Shown here piece after piece: positions 40,565-49,467 of a stretch of DNA of 64,000 nt. Source of the DNA: Lachnospiraceae bacterium (GTDB lineage Bacteria; Bacillota; Clostridia; Lachnospirales; Lachnospiraceae); assembly GCA_910574745.1 (NCBI GenBank), contig CAJTCE010000001.1, positions 310,001-374,000 of the forward strand, read 5' to 3'. Position numbers and translations under genes: made by a program. A model generated the notes under the pieces. The model had not been told where the DNA came from. It searched no databases and saw only the letters and a program-made list of their open reading frames with translations. Within the stretch, counting starts at the first letter, position 1. Every line of letters starts with the position of its first letter.

Positions 40565-43534
40565 ATGGTGCGGAACACAAACGATAAAAGAAATAAAACA
40601 GCAAAATCCGGCAACAAAAATCTCAAATGGTCCCTACCCCTTCCCTTTGTGTTTATTTTGCCCTGCATTTTGATCTCCGTTCTTTATCTTCAGTTCAAAG
40701 ACATTTATTTTCCGGGTACTTCCCGTATGCATGATCTGATCATCGACCAGATTGCTATGGACGGCAGCAACAAAACCGGAGAATGGGAATTTTTCTGGGG
40801 ACTGCTCTGGCTCGGTTGTTTTTGTATTCTGGGGCTTTTTCTCATGGGTAGAAGCTTTTTGGGTTCTACGGCGGGAAAATGCGGTTCCGAATTGCCCTCC
40901 GCCCATGATACGTCTTCATGGGATTTCACTTCTTCCTTTGAAAAAGTACCCCTTCCCTTAATATGTGTCCTCTGTTTCTTTCCTCCCGTCATACAGCTGA
41001 TATGCTACGGAAAGGTTTCTTTGTCCCTTTGGCTTTTTGCCCTGACCTTCAGCCTTCTGATGTTCATTTTTAAAAAAGATTGCGGAAAATGTATTTCCCT
41101 TTTTTTGTTTCTCTATTTTGACGTTCATGTAATCAATCTGATTGCAGCATTTGTCATCGGCAAATATCTTCACTCCGATTTATTGATTTTCGCAGCCGGA
41201 GCGGTTATTTTCAGCTTTGCCCTTATTTTCTATTTCCATTTTTACGGAGTATTTGATAAAATTTTCTTTGCAAGCCAGCTTCCTCTGCCGCTTTTGCTGA
41301 TTTTATATTTAAAACATTCTTACCGTTATCAGGAACAAATATTACAGCTTCATCATCCTAAAAGCTACATAATTTTTATAGCTTTTTTCATGCTGGCTCT
41401 GTACATAGGATTTTTCCTTCAATACTACTTTTTTCGTAAATCCGATAAAAGCATAAAGCCTTTTATCGCTGCCGCTTCGGCAATTTCCATTTTCCTCTAC
41501 GGCTCTTACATTCCGGCAGCTTTGATAATCCCTTCGGATATGCATCATTACGGCGAACAAATGCTCCCCTGGCAGCAGATCGTCTCTCTTGGCAATTCTC
41601 CTTATAAGGATTACGCCCCGGTATCAGGACTGTTTCCCATGCCGACAGGCGGCATTAACCAGCTATTCTTCGGTGGAAAGGCCTCTACCTACGGAGCCGC
41701 CTTTGTCATTCTGTTCATATTGTTTGGAACATTGACAGTATGCATGATTTCTCTTCACGTAAACGGAAAATGGACGCTCCTTTTCGCTTTTCTTTTCCAC
41801 ATGCCCGTTTATTGCCGGACCTGGATCATTCTTCCGGTATTGCTGTTGCTTTTACTTCCCTCTGTCATTCATAATAAAAGGCGTTTTCTCTATCTCTATG
41901 TTTTTTGCGGCTTTTTAAGCGGACTTTATTATCCGCTGTTCGGTCTGGCGTTGATCGTGGCGGGAATGCCCTATGCCTTAGTCTGCTTTTTTTCTTATTT
42001 GAAAGACAAAGAATTCTTAACCGAAGTAAAGAAAAAATCCTTTTATGTAGAAACGCTTATTCTTCTGGTTCCCATTATTTTATCCATTCCTTTATTGATA
42101 AAAATGGCGTCCCATATTCTGACATATTCCCATCAGACCCTTCTTGCGGACGGATTATCATTAAGTTCCATATCTGTTCCCCAGTGGTTTCTGCCATATT
42201 TATCTTCTTTTGAACAAATCAGAAGCGGCGCCTATTATGCCCTGCGCTTTTTAGGCTGTATGCTTCCTGTATGGCTCTTTCTTCTGTTGCTGCTTTCTTT
42301 CTATTATCAAAACAAAGAGAAAAAGCCATATAAAGAGCCTGCGTTTTTAGGCTTATCTGCAGGTTTCCTCATCCTGCCTGTATGCTACACTTACACTTTA
42401 GTCGTTATGGACGAAACCTGGGTCAGCCGGCTGTTTTCCCGCAGCAGCCATATTTTCCTTTGGATCATTGGTATTTTCCTCCCCATCCTCCTGATTCGCT
42501 TTGGAAAGCAGATTTTTCAAAAGGAAGCCTCTGTTGCGCTTTTAACCGCCTTTTCCTTAAGCGTTCCTTTTCTTACCTTTTATCAAATGGGAGATTACCA
42601 GTTTCCGGCCTTGGACGGAAGAACCAATGCAGAATGTGCGTGTGTAGGAGAATACACGGCAAACCTCTCGCCATTCCCTGTTTCTCCCTCCTTTGTTCCC
42701 ATCAGTGAAGAAGATGCTGCACGTTTCCCTGCTCTGGGCTATGGTTTTATGGAATCCGGCGTTAGAGAACAGCTTTATACATATGATGAAAGATTGGAAA
42801 TTCTTCACAAGGCAGATGAAGATTTGAAGCTTTTGGCGCTGGATAAGCTGCAGATGTATTATTTTTTATTAAATGAAAGCGCTCTTTATTCAGGGAAGGT
42901 TTCCCTTGCCAAAAGTCATGAGGCGGCAGAGGCGGTTATCGCCCTGCTTGACGAGCACACCGTTGCAGGAAATGATTTAAGTCCGTTAAACAATTATTAT
43001 ATTTGCCGGGAGCTGATAAAGAGGGGCTATGTTTATGATTCTATTACAGAATTTTATCTGCCGAAAACACTGTACGTTTCCATATACGGCGAAGAAAGCT
43101 ATGCTGCTATAAGCCTTTCCGATTCGCCCTGGGCGGCGCCTCTTTATATGAGCAAATGCGCCTTGTCCTTAGGACACAATCTGGAAAATCTGAGCGCTTC
43201 GGTTCTCATTGCATCCGATACGCCTTCAGAATTTCTCTATGTGGAAATTGATATAGCGGCATTAAATACCCGCTTTGGCGGTACGCTTAATGAAGATACC
43301 ATTATGACCATAAGCTGGGAGGGAAAAAGCTGCCTTTTAACAGACTTAGGAGACGGAGTCTTACTGCTTCCCCTTGCTTCCAATGCGGACTGGGCAACGG
43401 GCGGCTATGATCAGGTATTTATCAGTCTGTATGATGAAACAAGACCTGTTATGGAAATGGATGATAAAATTCCTTTAGAGGAAGTCAGCAATTGCTTACA
43501 ATATTACTCTTTGAGGGAAGACGCCGGAATATAG
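40565..43534 (+). CDS. Large polytopic membrane protein, probable GT-C-like glycosyltransferase
   Basis: This 989-residue protein has about a dozen hydrophobic segments between residues 25 and 665, with a long loop before the segment at about 105, and a soluble C-terminal domain of roughly 300 residues. The loop GNSPYKDYAPVSGLFPMPTG (about residue 345) resembles the acceptor or substrate loop of GT-C enzymes of the PMT/ArnT type, in which an acidic pair sits in the first extracytoplasmic loop. I cannot name a family. It follows the GT2 gene on the same strand, so the two could act on one surface glycan. AAGGAAAC precedes the ATG. Confidence 0.6.
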   Translation: MVRNTNDKRNKTAKSGNKNLKWSLPLPFVFILPCILISVLYLQFKDIYFPGTSRMHDLIIDQIAMDGSNKTGEWEFFWGLLWLGCFCILGLFLMGRSFLGSTAGKCGSELPSAHDTSSWDFTSSFEKVPLPLICVLCFFPPVIQLICYGKVSLSLWLFALTFSLLMFIFKKDCGKCISLFLFLYFDVHVINLIAAFVIGKYLHSDLLIFAAGAVIFSFALIFYFHFYGVFDKIFFASQLPLPLLLILYLKHSYRYQEQILQLHHPKSYIIFIAFFMLALYIGFFLQYYFFRKSDKSIKPFIAAASAISIFLYGSYIPAALIIPSDMHHYGEQMLPWQQIVSLGNSPYKDYAPVSGLFPMPTGGINQLFFGGKASTYGAAFVILFILFGTLTVCMISLHVNGKWTLLFAFLFHMPVYCRTWIILPVLLLLLLPSVIHNKRRFLYLYVFCGFLSGLYYPLFGLALIVAGMPYALVCFFSYLKDKEFLTEVKKKSFYVETLILLVPIILSIPLLIKMASHILTYSHQTLLADGLSLSSISVPQWFLPYLSSFEQIRSGAYYALRFLGCMLPVWLFLLLLLSFYYQNKEKKPYKEPAFLGLSAGFLILPVCYTYTLVVMDETWVSRLFSRSSHIFLWIIGIFLPILLIRFGKQIFQKEASVALLTAFSLSVPFLTFYQMGDYQFPALDGRTNAECACVGEYTANLSPFPVSPSFVPISEEDAARFPALGYGFMESGVREQLYTYDERLEILHKADEDLKLLALDKLQMYYFLLNESALYSGKVSLAKSHEAAEAVIALLDEHTVAGNDLSPLNNYYICRELIKRGYVYDSITEFYLPKTLYVSIYGEESYAAISLSDSPWAAPLYMSKCALSLGHNLENLSASVLIASDTPSEFLYVEIDIAALNTRFGGTLNEDTIMTISWEGKSCLLTDLGDGVLLLPLASNADWATGGYDQVFISLYDETRPVMEMDDKIPLEEVSNCLQYYSLREDAGI

Positions 43535-43600
43535 GCGTTCCCCTGTTGTTCGTGCACTCGGCAAGAAAGCGGATGGAATGGGCGGACCGGAAATCCCTTT

Positions 43601-43682
43601 GTGAATCGGCAAAGACTTTGTTTGCAGAATAAAAAGGCTGCCGATTCACGATTTTCCAATCATTAAAACGACAGCCTTTTTT
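43601..43682. terminator. Bidirectional terminator with an overlapping upstream stem
   Basis: AAAAAGGCTG (43631-43640) and CAGCCTTTTT (43672-43681) form a terminator that works for the membrane-protein gene on the plus strand and fucO on the minus strand. GTGAATCGGCA (43601-43611) is also perfectly complementary to TGCCGATTCAC (43639-43649), which overlaps the left terminator arm by two bases, so the two stems interfere. Confidence 0.75.
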
Positions 43683-43713
43683 AACATTTCTTATATAAGC
43701 ATACGCTATCTCA

Positions 43714-44862
43714 TCAGATCAAAGATTCATACAGCTTTGTAATATCCTCCACACTGGTCTCTTTGGGGTTGCCCGGTCTGCAGGCATCATCATAAGCGGA
43801 CTGCGCCAGGAACGGAATATCCTCTTTCTTTACAATTTCCTTTAAATCAGCGGGGATTCCCACATCTACGGAAAGCTGTTTAACAGCATCTACCGCCGCC
43901 TTACGGTATTCCTCCTGAGTCATGGAATCTACGTCTTTAACACCCATGGCTCTGGCAATTTCACGATATTTCTCCCCGGTGGCTTCCGCATTGTATTCCA
44001 TAACCGTAGGCAGAATAATCGCATTTGCCACACCGTGGGGCGTATCGTATAAAGCGCCAAGAGGATGCGCCATAGAGTGAACAATACCAAGGCCTACATT
44101 GGAAAAGCCCATGCCTGCAACATACTGTCCTAAGGCCATGCCTTCCCTTCCTTCCGGCGTATTGTCAACTGCGCCTCTTAAAGAACGGGCAATGATTTCA
44201 ATTGCTTTTATATGGAACATGTCGGACAATTCCCATGCGCCTGCGGTAATATATCCTTCTATGGCATGAGTCAGGGCGTCCATACCGGTAGCCGCCGTTA
44301 ATCCCTTGGGCATGGAAGACATCATTTCGGAATCCACAAATGCCACCACGGGAATATCCTTAGGGTCTACGCATACCATTTTGCGGTTTTTTTCCACATC
44401 GGTAATTACGTAATTGATGGTAACCTCTGCTGCCGTACCCGCTGTTGTAGGAACTGCAAAAATAGGCACGCACTTATTGGTGGTAGGAGCTACACCCTCT
44501 AAACTTCTCACATCTGCAAAGTCGGGATTATTGATAATGATACCCACCGCCTTAGCGGTATCCATGGATGAGCCGCCACCAATAGCGATGATGTAATCCG
44601 CCCCGGATTTTTTGTACGCCTCCACACCGGACTGCACATTTTCAATGGTGGGATTGGGTTTGATATTGGAATAAAGCTCATAAGAAAGCTTCGCATCATC
44701 CAACACCTTCAATACCTTTGCCGTTACCCCGAATTTAACCAGATCAGGGTCGGAGCATACAAATGCTTTTGTAAAATTCCTTCCTTTTGCTTCGCCGGCT
44801 ATTTCGTTGATCGCCCCCACTCCATGATAGGATGTTTCATTCAGTACAAATCTGTTTGCCAT
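43714..44862 (-). CDS. fucO: Lactaldehyde reductase (1,2-propanediol oxidoreductase)
   Basis: This 382-residue iron-dependent alcohol dehydrogenase reduces L-lactaldehyde from rhamnose or fucose breakdown to 1,2-propanediol with NADH. Motifs: GGGSSMDTAKAVG (NAD-binding), PTTAGTAAEVT, and the iron ligands in GMDALTHAIEGY and HSMAHPLGALYDTPHG. Length and N-terminus match FucO. It is the last rhamnose gene, 130 bp past rhaD, with a perfect TATAAT at 44932-44937 but a poor -35, so it may have extra transcription. AGGAAAGGT precedes ATG. Confidence 0.95.
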   Translation of the reverse strand: MANRFVLNETSYHGVGAINEIAGEAKGRNFTKAFVCSDPDLVKFGVTAKVLKVLDDAKLSYELYSNIKPNPTIENVQSGVEAYKKSGADYIIAIGGGSSMDTAKAVGIIINNPDFADVRSLEGVAPTTNKCVPIFAVPTTAGTAAEVTINYVITDVEKNRKMVCVDPKDIPVVAFVDSEMMSSMPKGLTAATGMDALTHAIEGYITAGAWELSDMFHIKAIEIIARSLRGAVDNTPEGREGMALGQYVAGMGFSNVGLGIVHSMAHPLGALYDTPHGVANAIILPTVMEYNAEATGEKYREIARAMGVKDVDSMTQEEYRKAAVDAVKQLSVDVGIPADLKEIVKKEDIPFLAQSAYDDACRPGNPKETSVEDITKLYESLI

Positions 44863-44931
44863 ACCTTTCCTCCTTTTTCATTGCACAGTTTCATTGTATT
44901 GTCTTATTAAATGCCGTTACCAACTATTTCC

Positions 44932-44937
44932 ATTATA
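44932..44937 (-). promoter_or_regulatory. Possible -10 box of a fucO promoter
   Basis: A perfect TATAAT on the minus strand lies about 70 bp upstream of fucO in the rhaD-fucO gap. No convincing -35 box was found at 16-18 bp. Confidence 0.35.
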
Positions 44938-44992
44938 GCTTGTTTTATCTATTTTTCCCATAGAAACTTTTCAACTTTTACTCCCCGTTATT

Positions 44993-45817
44993 TCATTTTT
45001 CATAAAGAAATTTTTCGGGCAGTTTTACCTGAAATCCGTCTGCCAGTTTTCGGAAATCTTCAGGCTCTATAGTCTGCCTCTTATCCGGTCTCATAGACAG
45101 CATCTTTACAAGAATTTCTGCAGATTTCTCTACTGTATGCATCAATCCGAAAGTCAGGTCAAAATCTTCTCCCGCCGCAAAGGTTCCGTGATGAGCCCAG
45201 ATTGCCAAATCATAAGTTTTCATCAGCCTGCTTGTAGCTTCAGCTATTTCTCTTCCTCCCGGAATCATCCACGGAACAACGCCTACACCATCCGGAAATA
45301 CAACCGGACATTCCGTTGCCATTTCCCAAAGTTCTCTTGTAAATATTTCATCTTTAAGTGGCAGAACAAAAGTAAGGGCAATGATGTTTGTCGTATGAGC
45401 ATGATATATTACTCTGTACCTGCCTTCGGTAAGTTCCTTTTTAACCTCGTGATTCATCAAATGTGACGGCAGTTCACTAGTAGGCGTTCCTCCGTTTACC
45501 ATTCCCCAGACAATCCGGTAGTTCTCTCCTTTTTCATCCAGTTCGATTATACATACGGAATTCTCCAGATTTAATGGAACATTCCGAAAATATTTCCCGC
45601 TTCCCGTAACCAGAAAATACTCCTTTGCCAGCTTAGGCACAACTGTTCCAATGTCTCTCCATTCCCCTTCTTTCAGATGTTCTTTTATGCTTTCCACTTC
45701 CTCATCTTTTATGCGATAGGAGAGATTTCCTCCGTTTCTTTCATGCCAGCCCTGTTCCCATCCGTCCGCCGCCATACGGATAAATCCTTTTACAAACTCC
45801 GCTTCCATAACTTTCAT
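44993..45817 (-). CDS. rhaD: L-rhamnulose-1-phosphate aldolase
   Basis: This 274-residue class II aldolase splits L-rhamnulose 1-phosphate to dihydroxyacetone phosphate and L-lactaldehyde. Zinc ligands are seen in VIYHAHTTNIIALTF and AIWAHHGTFAAGEDFDLTFG, and the phosphate-binding NGGNLSYR loop lies near the N-terminus. The length fits RhaD. The start is 21 bp after the rhaA stop with GGCAGG upstream, so it is one transcript with rhaA and rhaB. Confidence 0.95.
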   Translation of the reverse strand: MKVMEAEFVKGFIRMAADGWEQGWHERNGGNLSYRIKDEEVESIKEHLKEGEWRDIGTVVPKLAKEYFLVTGSGKYFRNVPLNLENSVCIIELDEKGENYRIVWGMVNGGTPTSELPSHLMNHEVKKELTEGRYRVIYHAHTTNIIALTFVLPLKDEIFTRELWEMATECPVVFPDGVGVVPWMIPGGREIAEATSRLMKTYDLAIWAHHGTFAAGEDFDLTFGLMHTVEKSAEILVKMLSMRPDKRQTIEPEDFRKLADGFQVKLPEKFLYEK

Positions 45818-45838
45818 TTGACACCTGCCCCTTTCCGG

Positions 45839-47098
45839 CTAAACCCGTTTTAATAATACCTCATTTTCATATTCCTTAACCTGATCAAACCATTTCAGGT
45901 CATCATCCAATCCACATTGTCTTAAATATTCTTTCCATACTTCTCCAAAAGGATAGGTTTTCAATTCCTCCTGCATGACCATCAGTTCTGTTAAACGGTT
46001 ATCATCCTGCAACTGCTTTAACATCTTTCCCGGCGTGCACAAGGCCGACAGCAACGCTTTCTGCCAGCTCCTGAAACCGACTACCCATGCTGAAATTCGG
46101 TTGATCCCTGCGTCAAAATAATCCAACGCCATATAAACTCTGTTCCACGCATCGTTCCTGATAATCTCTTTTGCCATTTCCTTTGTTTCATCATCAAACA
46201 GTACCACATGGTCGCTGTCCCAGCGCACAGGCCTTGTAATATGTAAAGCAATTTCTTGGAAAAAGCATAACAGCGCCGGTATTTTATCCGATACCATTTC
46301 CGTGGGGTGATAGTGTCCATTATCCATAAGGGGAAGACAGCCTTTATGGGTTGCTGCGAAGCTTAGTGCAAATTCTCCCGATCCCGCCGTATAAGATTCC
46401 ACTCCAATCCCAAATACTTTGGATTCTACGCAGGGTTTAACCAGACTTTTATCAAAAGGCTCCGACAAAATTTGTTCTATGGAGTCTTTGTATCTCATAC
46501 GGGGACCCAAACGGTCTCCGGGAATATCCTTCATACCGTCTCCCGTCCAGATATTCATGACACAGGGCATTCCCGTCTCCTTTGCAAAATACTCTGAAAT
46601 TCTGATACATGCTTTCCCGTGTTCAATCCAAAATTTTCTGGTTGCCTCATCCGGACTTGAAAGAGTCAGCCCATCCTTGATCTTATCGTGGGAAAAAAAA
46701 GTAGGGTTAAAATCCAATCCCATATTTCTTTCCTTTGCAAATGCCACCCATTTTTCAAAATGCCTCGGTTCAAGCTTATCTCTGTCCACATGCTCTCCTT
46801 TTTCAAAAATCGCATAGCTGGCATGAAGATTTAACTTTTTTCTTCCCGGCATTAACGACAATGCCTTATCCAAATCCGCCATCAGTTCTTCCGGCGTTCT
46901 GGCCCTTCCCGGATAATCTCCCGTTGTCTGAATCCCTCCTGTCAAGGGGCCTTCATGATCAAAGCCTGTTACATCATCTCCCTGCCAGCAGTGGAGAGAT
47001 ACCGGTATTTTCTTTAAAGTCTCAATAGCTGCATCTGTATCCACCCCTGTTTTTCCATACGCTTCCTTTGCATATTGGTATTTTTCCGTCGTTGTCAT
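45839..47098 (-). CDS. rhaA: L-rhamnose isomerase
   Basis: This 419-residue manganese-dependent TIM-barrel enzyme converts L-rhamnose to L-rhamnulose. Typical stretches are PVSLHCWQGDDVTGFDHEGP, GGIQTTGDYPGRARTPEEL and MDNGHYHPTEMVSDKIPA, which carries metal ligands. The start at 47098 was chosen for AAGGAGGATTAAA; the longer frame would begin at the end of rhaB. It sits between rhaB and rhaD in the usual order of clostridial rhamnose operons. Confidence 0.96.
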   Translation of the reverse strand: MTTTEKYQYAKEAYGKTGVDTDAAIETLKKIPVSLHCWQGDDVTGFDHEGPLTGGIQTTGDYPGRARTPEELMADLDKALSLMPGRKKLNLHASYAIFEKGEHVDRDKLEPRHFEKWVAFAKERNMGLDFNPTFFSHDKIKDGLTLSSPDEATRKFWIEHGKACIRISEYFAKETGMPCVMNIWTGDGMKDIPGDRLGPRMRYKDSIEQILSEPFDKSLVKPCVESKVFGIGVESYTAGSGEFALSFAATHKGCLPLMDNGHYHPTEMVSDKIPALLCFFQEIALHITRPVRWDSDHVVLFDDETKEMAKEIIRNDAWNRVYMALDYFDAGINRISAWVVGFRSWQKALLSALCTPGKMLKQLQDDNRLTELMVMQEELKTYPFGEVWKEYLRQCGLDDDLKWFDQVKEYENEVLLKRV

Positions 47099-47139
47099 TT
47101 TAATCCTCCTTTTTTCTGAAATCCTACGCTCCTCTTCTT

Positions 47140-48543
47140 TCACTCGAGTTCATAACATTGAATAGAAAAGGAATTAAAAACACAATCTCTTCCTTCTTTT
47201 ATCCCTGCCAATTCTCCTTCACTGATAAGCTGTGCCAGAAGGTTCCCGATCGCCGTTGCCTCCATAGGCCCCGCCAGAACTTTTTTCCCGCATGCCTTTG
47301 CCGTCATTTTGTTTAGATATTCCGCATTTGCACCCCCTCCTACAATATGGATGGAGCCATAGCTTTTTCCTATAATCTCCTCCAGCTCACACACGGCTTT
47401 CCCATAGCTTTCTGCCAGACTTTGATAAACGACCGATGCTGTTTCTTCCAGGGAATCCGGCACCTGCTGCCCTGATTCCTTACATGCCTCCTTCACTTCA
47501 TTTACCATACTTGCCGGGGCCAGAAATCTGCTCTGGTTGCAGTCAACAGTAGAAGGAATCCTTTCTTTTTCCGCTGCAGCACAGATATCCTTATAACTCC
47601 AGTCCTGTCCGATTTCTTTCTTTATGGACTGAATCATCCACAAACCCATAATATTTTTTAAATACCGGAATCTGTAATCATAACCACCCTCATTGGTAAA
47701 ATTGTGTATCCGGCTTTTTTCAGAACAGGCAGCCTCTGACAATTCTGTTCCTAAAAGCGACCATGTTCCCGAACTGATATATAGAATGTCCTTTGATTTA
47801 CCGGGTACTGCCATAACCGCCGATGCCGTATCATGACTTGCAGGAAGAATTACTTTACAGTCAAACCCGACTTCCTTTTTGATTTCCGCTCTCAATCCTC
47901 CCAGTTTCGTTCCCGGCAAAGCAATTTTTCCAAAAATCTTGCCGGGGTAGCCCAGCCTTTCGATCAATTCCCAGTCCCAATTCTTGGTAGCCGGACTTAC
48001 AAGCTGGGTCGTTGTGACATTTGTATATTCATTGCTTTTCTTTCCTGTTAATAAATAGTGAAAATAGTCCGGTATCATAAGAAAAGCCTCCGCCTGCGCT
48101 AAATGGTCAGGCTGTTCTTCTTTGACCGCCATCAATTGATAAATAGTGTTAAACTGCTGCTTCTGGATTCCGGTTCTTTCATACAGTTTTTCTTCACTTA
48201 TATACCCGGCTACCTTTTTATCCATAGAGAGCGTTCTGTCATCCCGGTATGCAACAGCATTACCAAGAATTCGATCTTCCTTATCCAATAAGACAAAATC
48301 CACCCCCCATGTGTCAATTCCCACGCTTTGGGGAATTTTACCCAGATGACAGCATTTCTTCATACCGTTTAATATTTCTGTAAACAGTCTTTCCAAATCC
48401 CAGCAGAGCCGGTTATCCTTTTTTACCATTTCATTGGGAAACCGGTAAATCTCCTTGAGCTTTAGTCTCCCATCTTCTATGTATCCCAGCATATGCCTTC
48501 CGCTGGACGCTCCGATATCAATTGCAAGATAGTAATGATTCAT
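47140..48543 (-). CDS. rhaB: Rhamnulokinase
   Basis: This 467-residue FGGY kinase phosphorylates L-rhamnulose at O1. It begins YYLAIDIGASSGRHMLGYIE with the ATP phosphate loop, has GIDTWGVDFVLLD as sugar-binding motif, PASHDTASAVMAVPG mid-protein and GGGANAEYLNKMTA near the C-terminus, all typical of RhaB. GGAGGGAAAGATT lies ahead of the ATG. It is 41 bp upstream of rhaA. Confidence 0.96.
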   Translation of the reverse strand: MNHYYLAIDIGASSGRHMLGYIEDGRLKLKEIYRFPNEMVKKDNRLCWDLERLFTEILNGMKKCCHLGKIPQSVGIDTWGVDFVLLDKEDRILGNAVAYRDDRTLSMDKKVAGYISEEKLYERTGIQKQQFNTIYQLMAVKEEQPDHLAQAEAFLMIPDYFHYLLTGKKSNEYTNVTTTQLVSPATKNWDWELIERLGYPGKIFGKIALPGTKLGGLRAEIKKEVGFDCKVILPASHDTASAVMAVPGKSKDILYISSGTWSLLGTELSEAACSEKSRIHNFTNEGGYDYRFRYLKNIMGLWMIQSIKKEIGQDWSYKDICAAAEKERIPSTVDCNQSRFLAPASMVNEVKEACKESGQQVPDSLEETASVVYQSLAESYGKAVCELEEIIGKSYGSIHIVGGGANAEYLNKMTAKACGKKVLAGPMEATAIGNLLAQLISEGELAGIKEGRDCVFNSFSIQCYELE

Positions 48544-48561
48544 AATCTTTCCCTCCGAATA

Positions 48562-49398
48562 TTAAGAGCTTATTTTTACGGCATTGGAAAGTGCAGAAGC
48601 TTCATTTTCGATATTTTTCAAAGAATCATCAATGCTATTCACACCTTCTGCCTGTTCTATGACAATATTGGAAATCTCCCCCAGCTCTGCTGTGATGCCC
48701 TTCAATTTTTCAAACACATTGCTTAATTTTTCCCCTATCACTTTGGCAGATTCCCCGCTTGCCTTGGATAATTTTCCCATCTCTCCCGCTACAACTGCAA
48801 ATCCCTTTCCTTTATCTCCTGCCCTCGCCGATTCAATAGCGGCATTTAATGCCAGAATATTAGAACGTTTTGCATTTCTCTCAATCTCTCCCACAATCTG
48901 GGAAGTGGATTCCGTCAATCCGCTGATTTCTTCCGTGTGGTGGTTAATATTCTGAGCCTTTTTTGCCAGATCCGACGCTGTCTGGGCAATCCTCTGGAAA
49001 TTTTGGTTGGTGCGGGTAATATTCTGATTCAGATTGTCCGCAGAAGCTTCCAATTCCTTTTGTTCCTGTATAGATATGGCAAAGCTGATCACTCCCACTA
49101 CCTCGCCTTCATCATATACAGGACTGAGAATCCCCCTTACCGGCACGCCATATACCTGGGACGGAAGTATGCTCTCCATCCTCTCTCCTATCTCCATAAC
49201 GCGGAGCATTTGTCTGTCGGCAGAGGAATCCGGGTTAAATCTTGTTCCTTCTTCAATTTTCAGATAAATGCTGTCCCCATACCACACGCCAATGGTTTTC
49301 TCTCTGTCACAGAGACAAATCTGCATATCCAGCTCCAAAAACTGCTTTATCAAGGGCAATGCCATTTTCAATGCTTCTAAAACCTTACTTTCTTTCAT
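48562..49398 (-). CDS. Soluble methyl-accepting chemotaxis-like protein in the rhamnose operon
   Basis: This 278-residue protein has no membrane segment. The N-terminal part (about 1-115) looks like a small PAS/GAF-type sensory domain ([20 protein letters not shown]-like, reading [16 protein letters not shown] here). The C-terminal part is a short chemoreceptor signalling coiled coil with the hairpin tip [20 protein letters not shown] and [13 protein letters not shown]. It would bind CheA/CheW in the cytoplasm. It lies 19 bp upstream of rhaB and 69 bp downstream of a sugar-binding protein gene, which suggests sensing of rhamnose metabolism, though no ligand is known. Confidence 0.85.
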   Translation of the reverse strand: MKESKVLEALKMALPLIKQFLELDMQICLCDREKTIGVWYGDSIYLKIEEGTRFNPDSSADRQMLRVMEIGERMESILPSQVYGVPVRGILSPVYDEGEVVGVISFAISIQEQKELEASADNLNQNITRTNQNFQRIAQTASDLAKKAQNINHHTEEISGLTESTSQIVGEIERNAKRSNILALNAAIESARAGDKGKGFAVVAGEMGKLSKASGESAKVIGEKLSNVFEKLKGITAELGEISNIVIEQAEGVNSIDDSLKNIENEASALSNAVKISS

Positions 49399-49467
49399 AC
49401 CGGTTCCCCTTTTCTCTTATGTCCATCGGTTTCTGTTTCCTATCCCGAAAATGACTTCTCCGGATTA

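Noticed and set aside
40545-40575. Stretch AAGGAAACTCTTGCAAAATG resembling the core of the palindromic elements
   Set aside because: Only a few bases match, no inverted arms follow, and it serves as ribosome binding region of the next gene.
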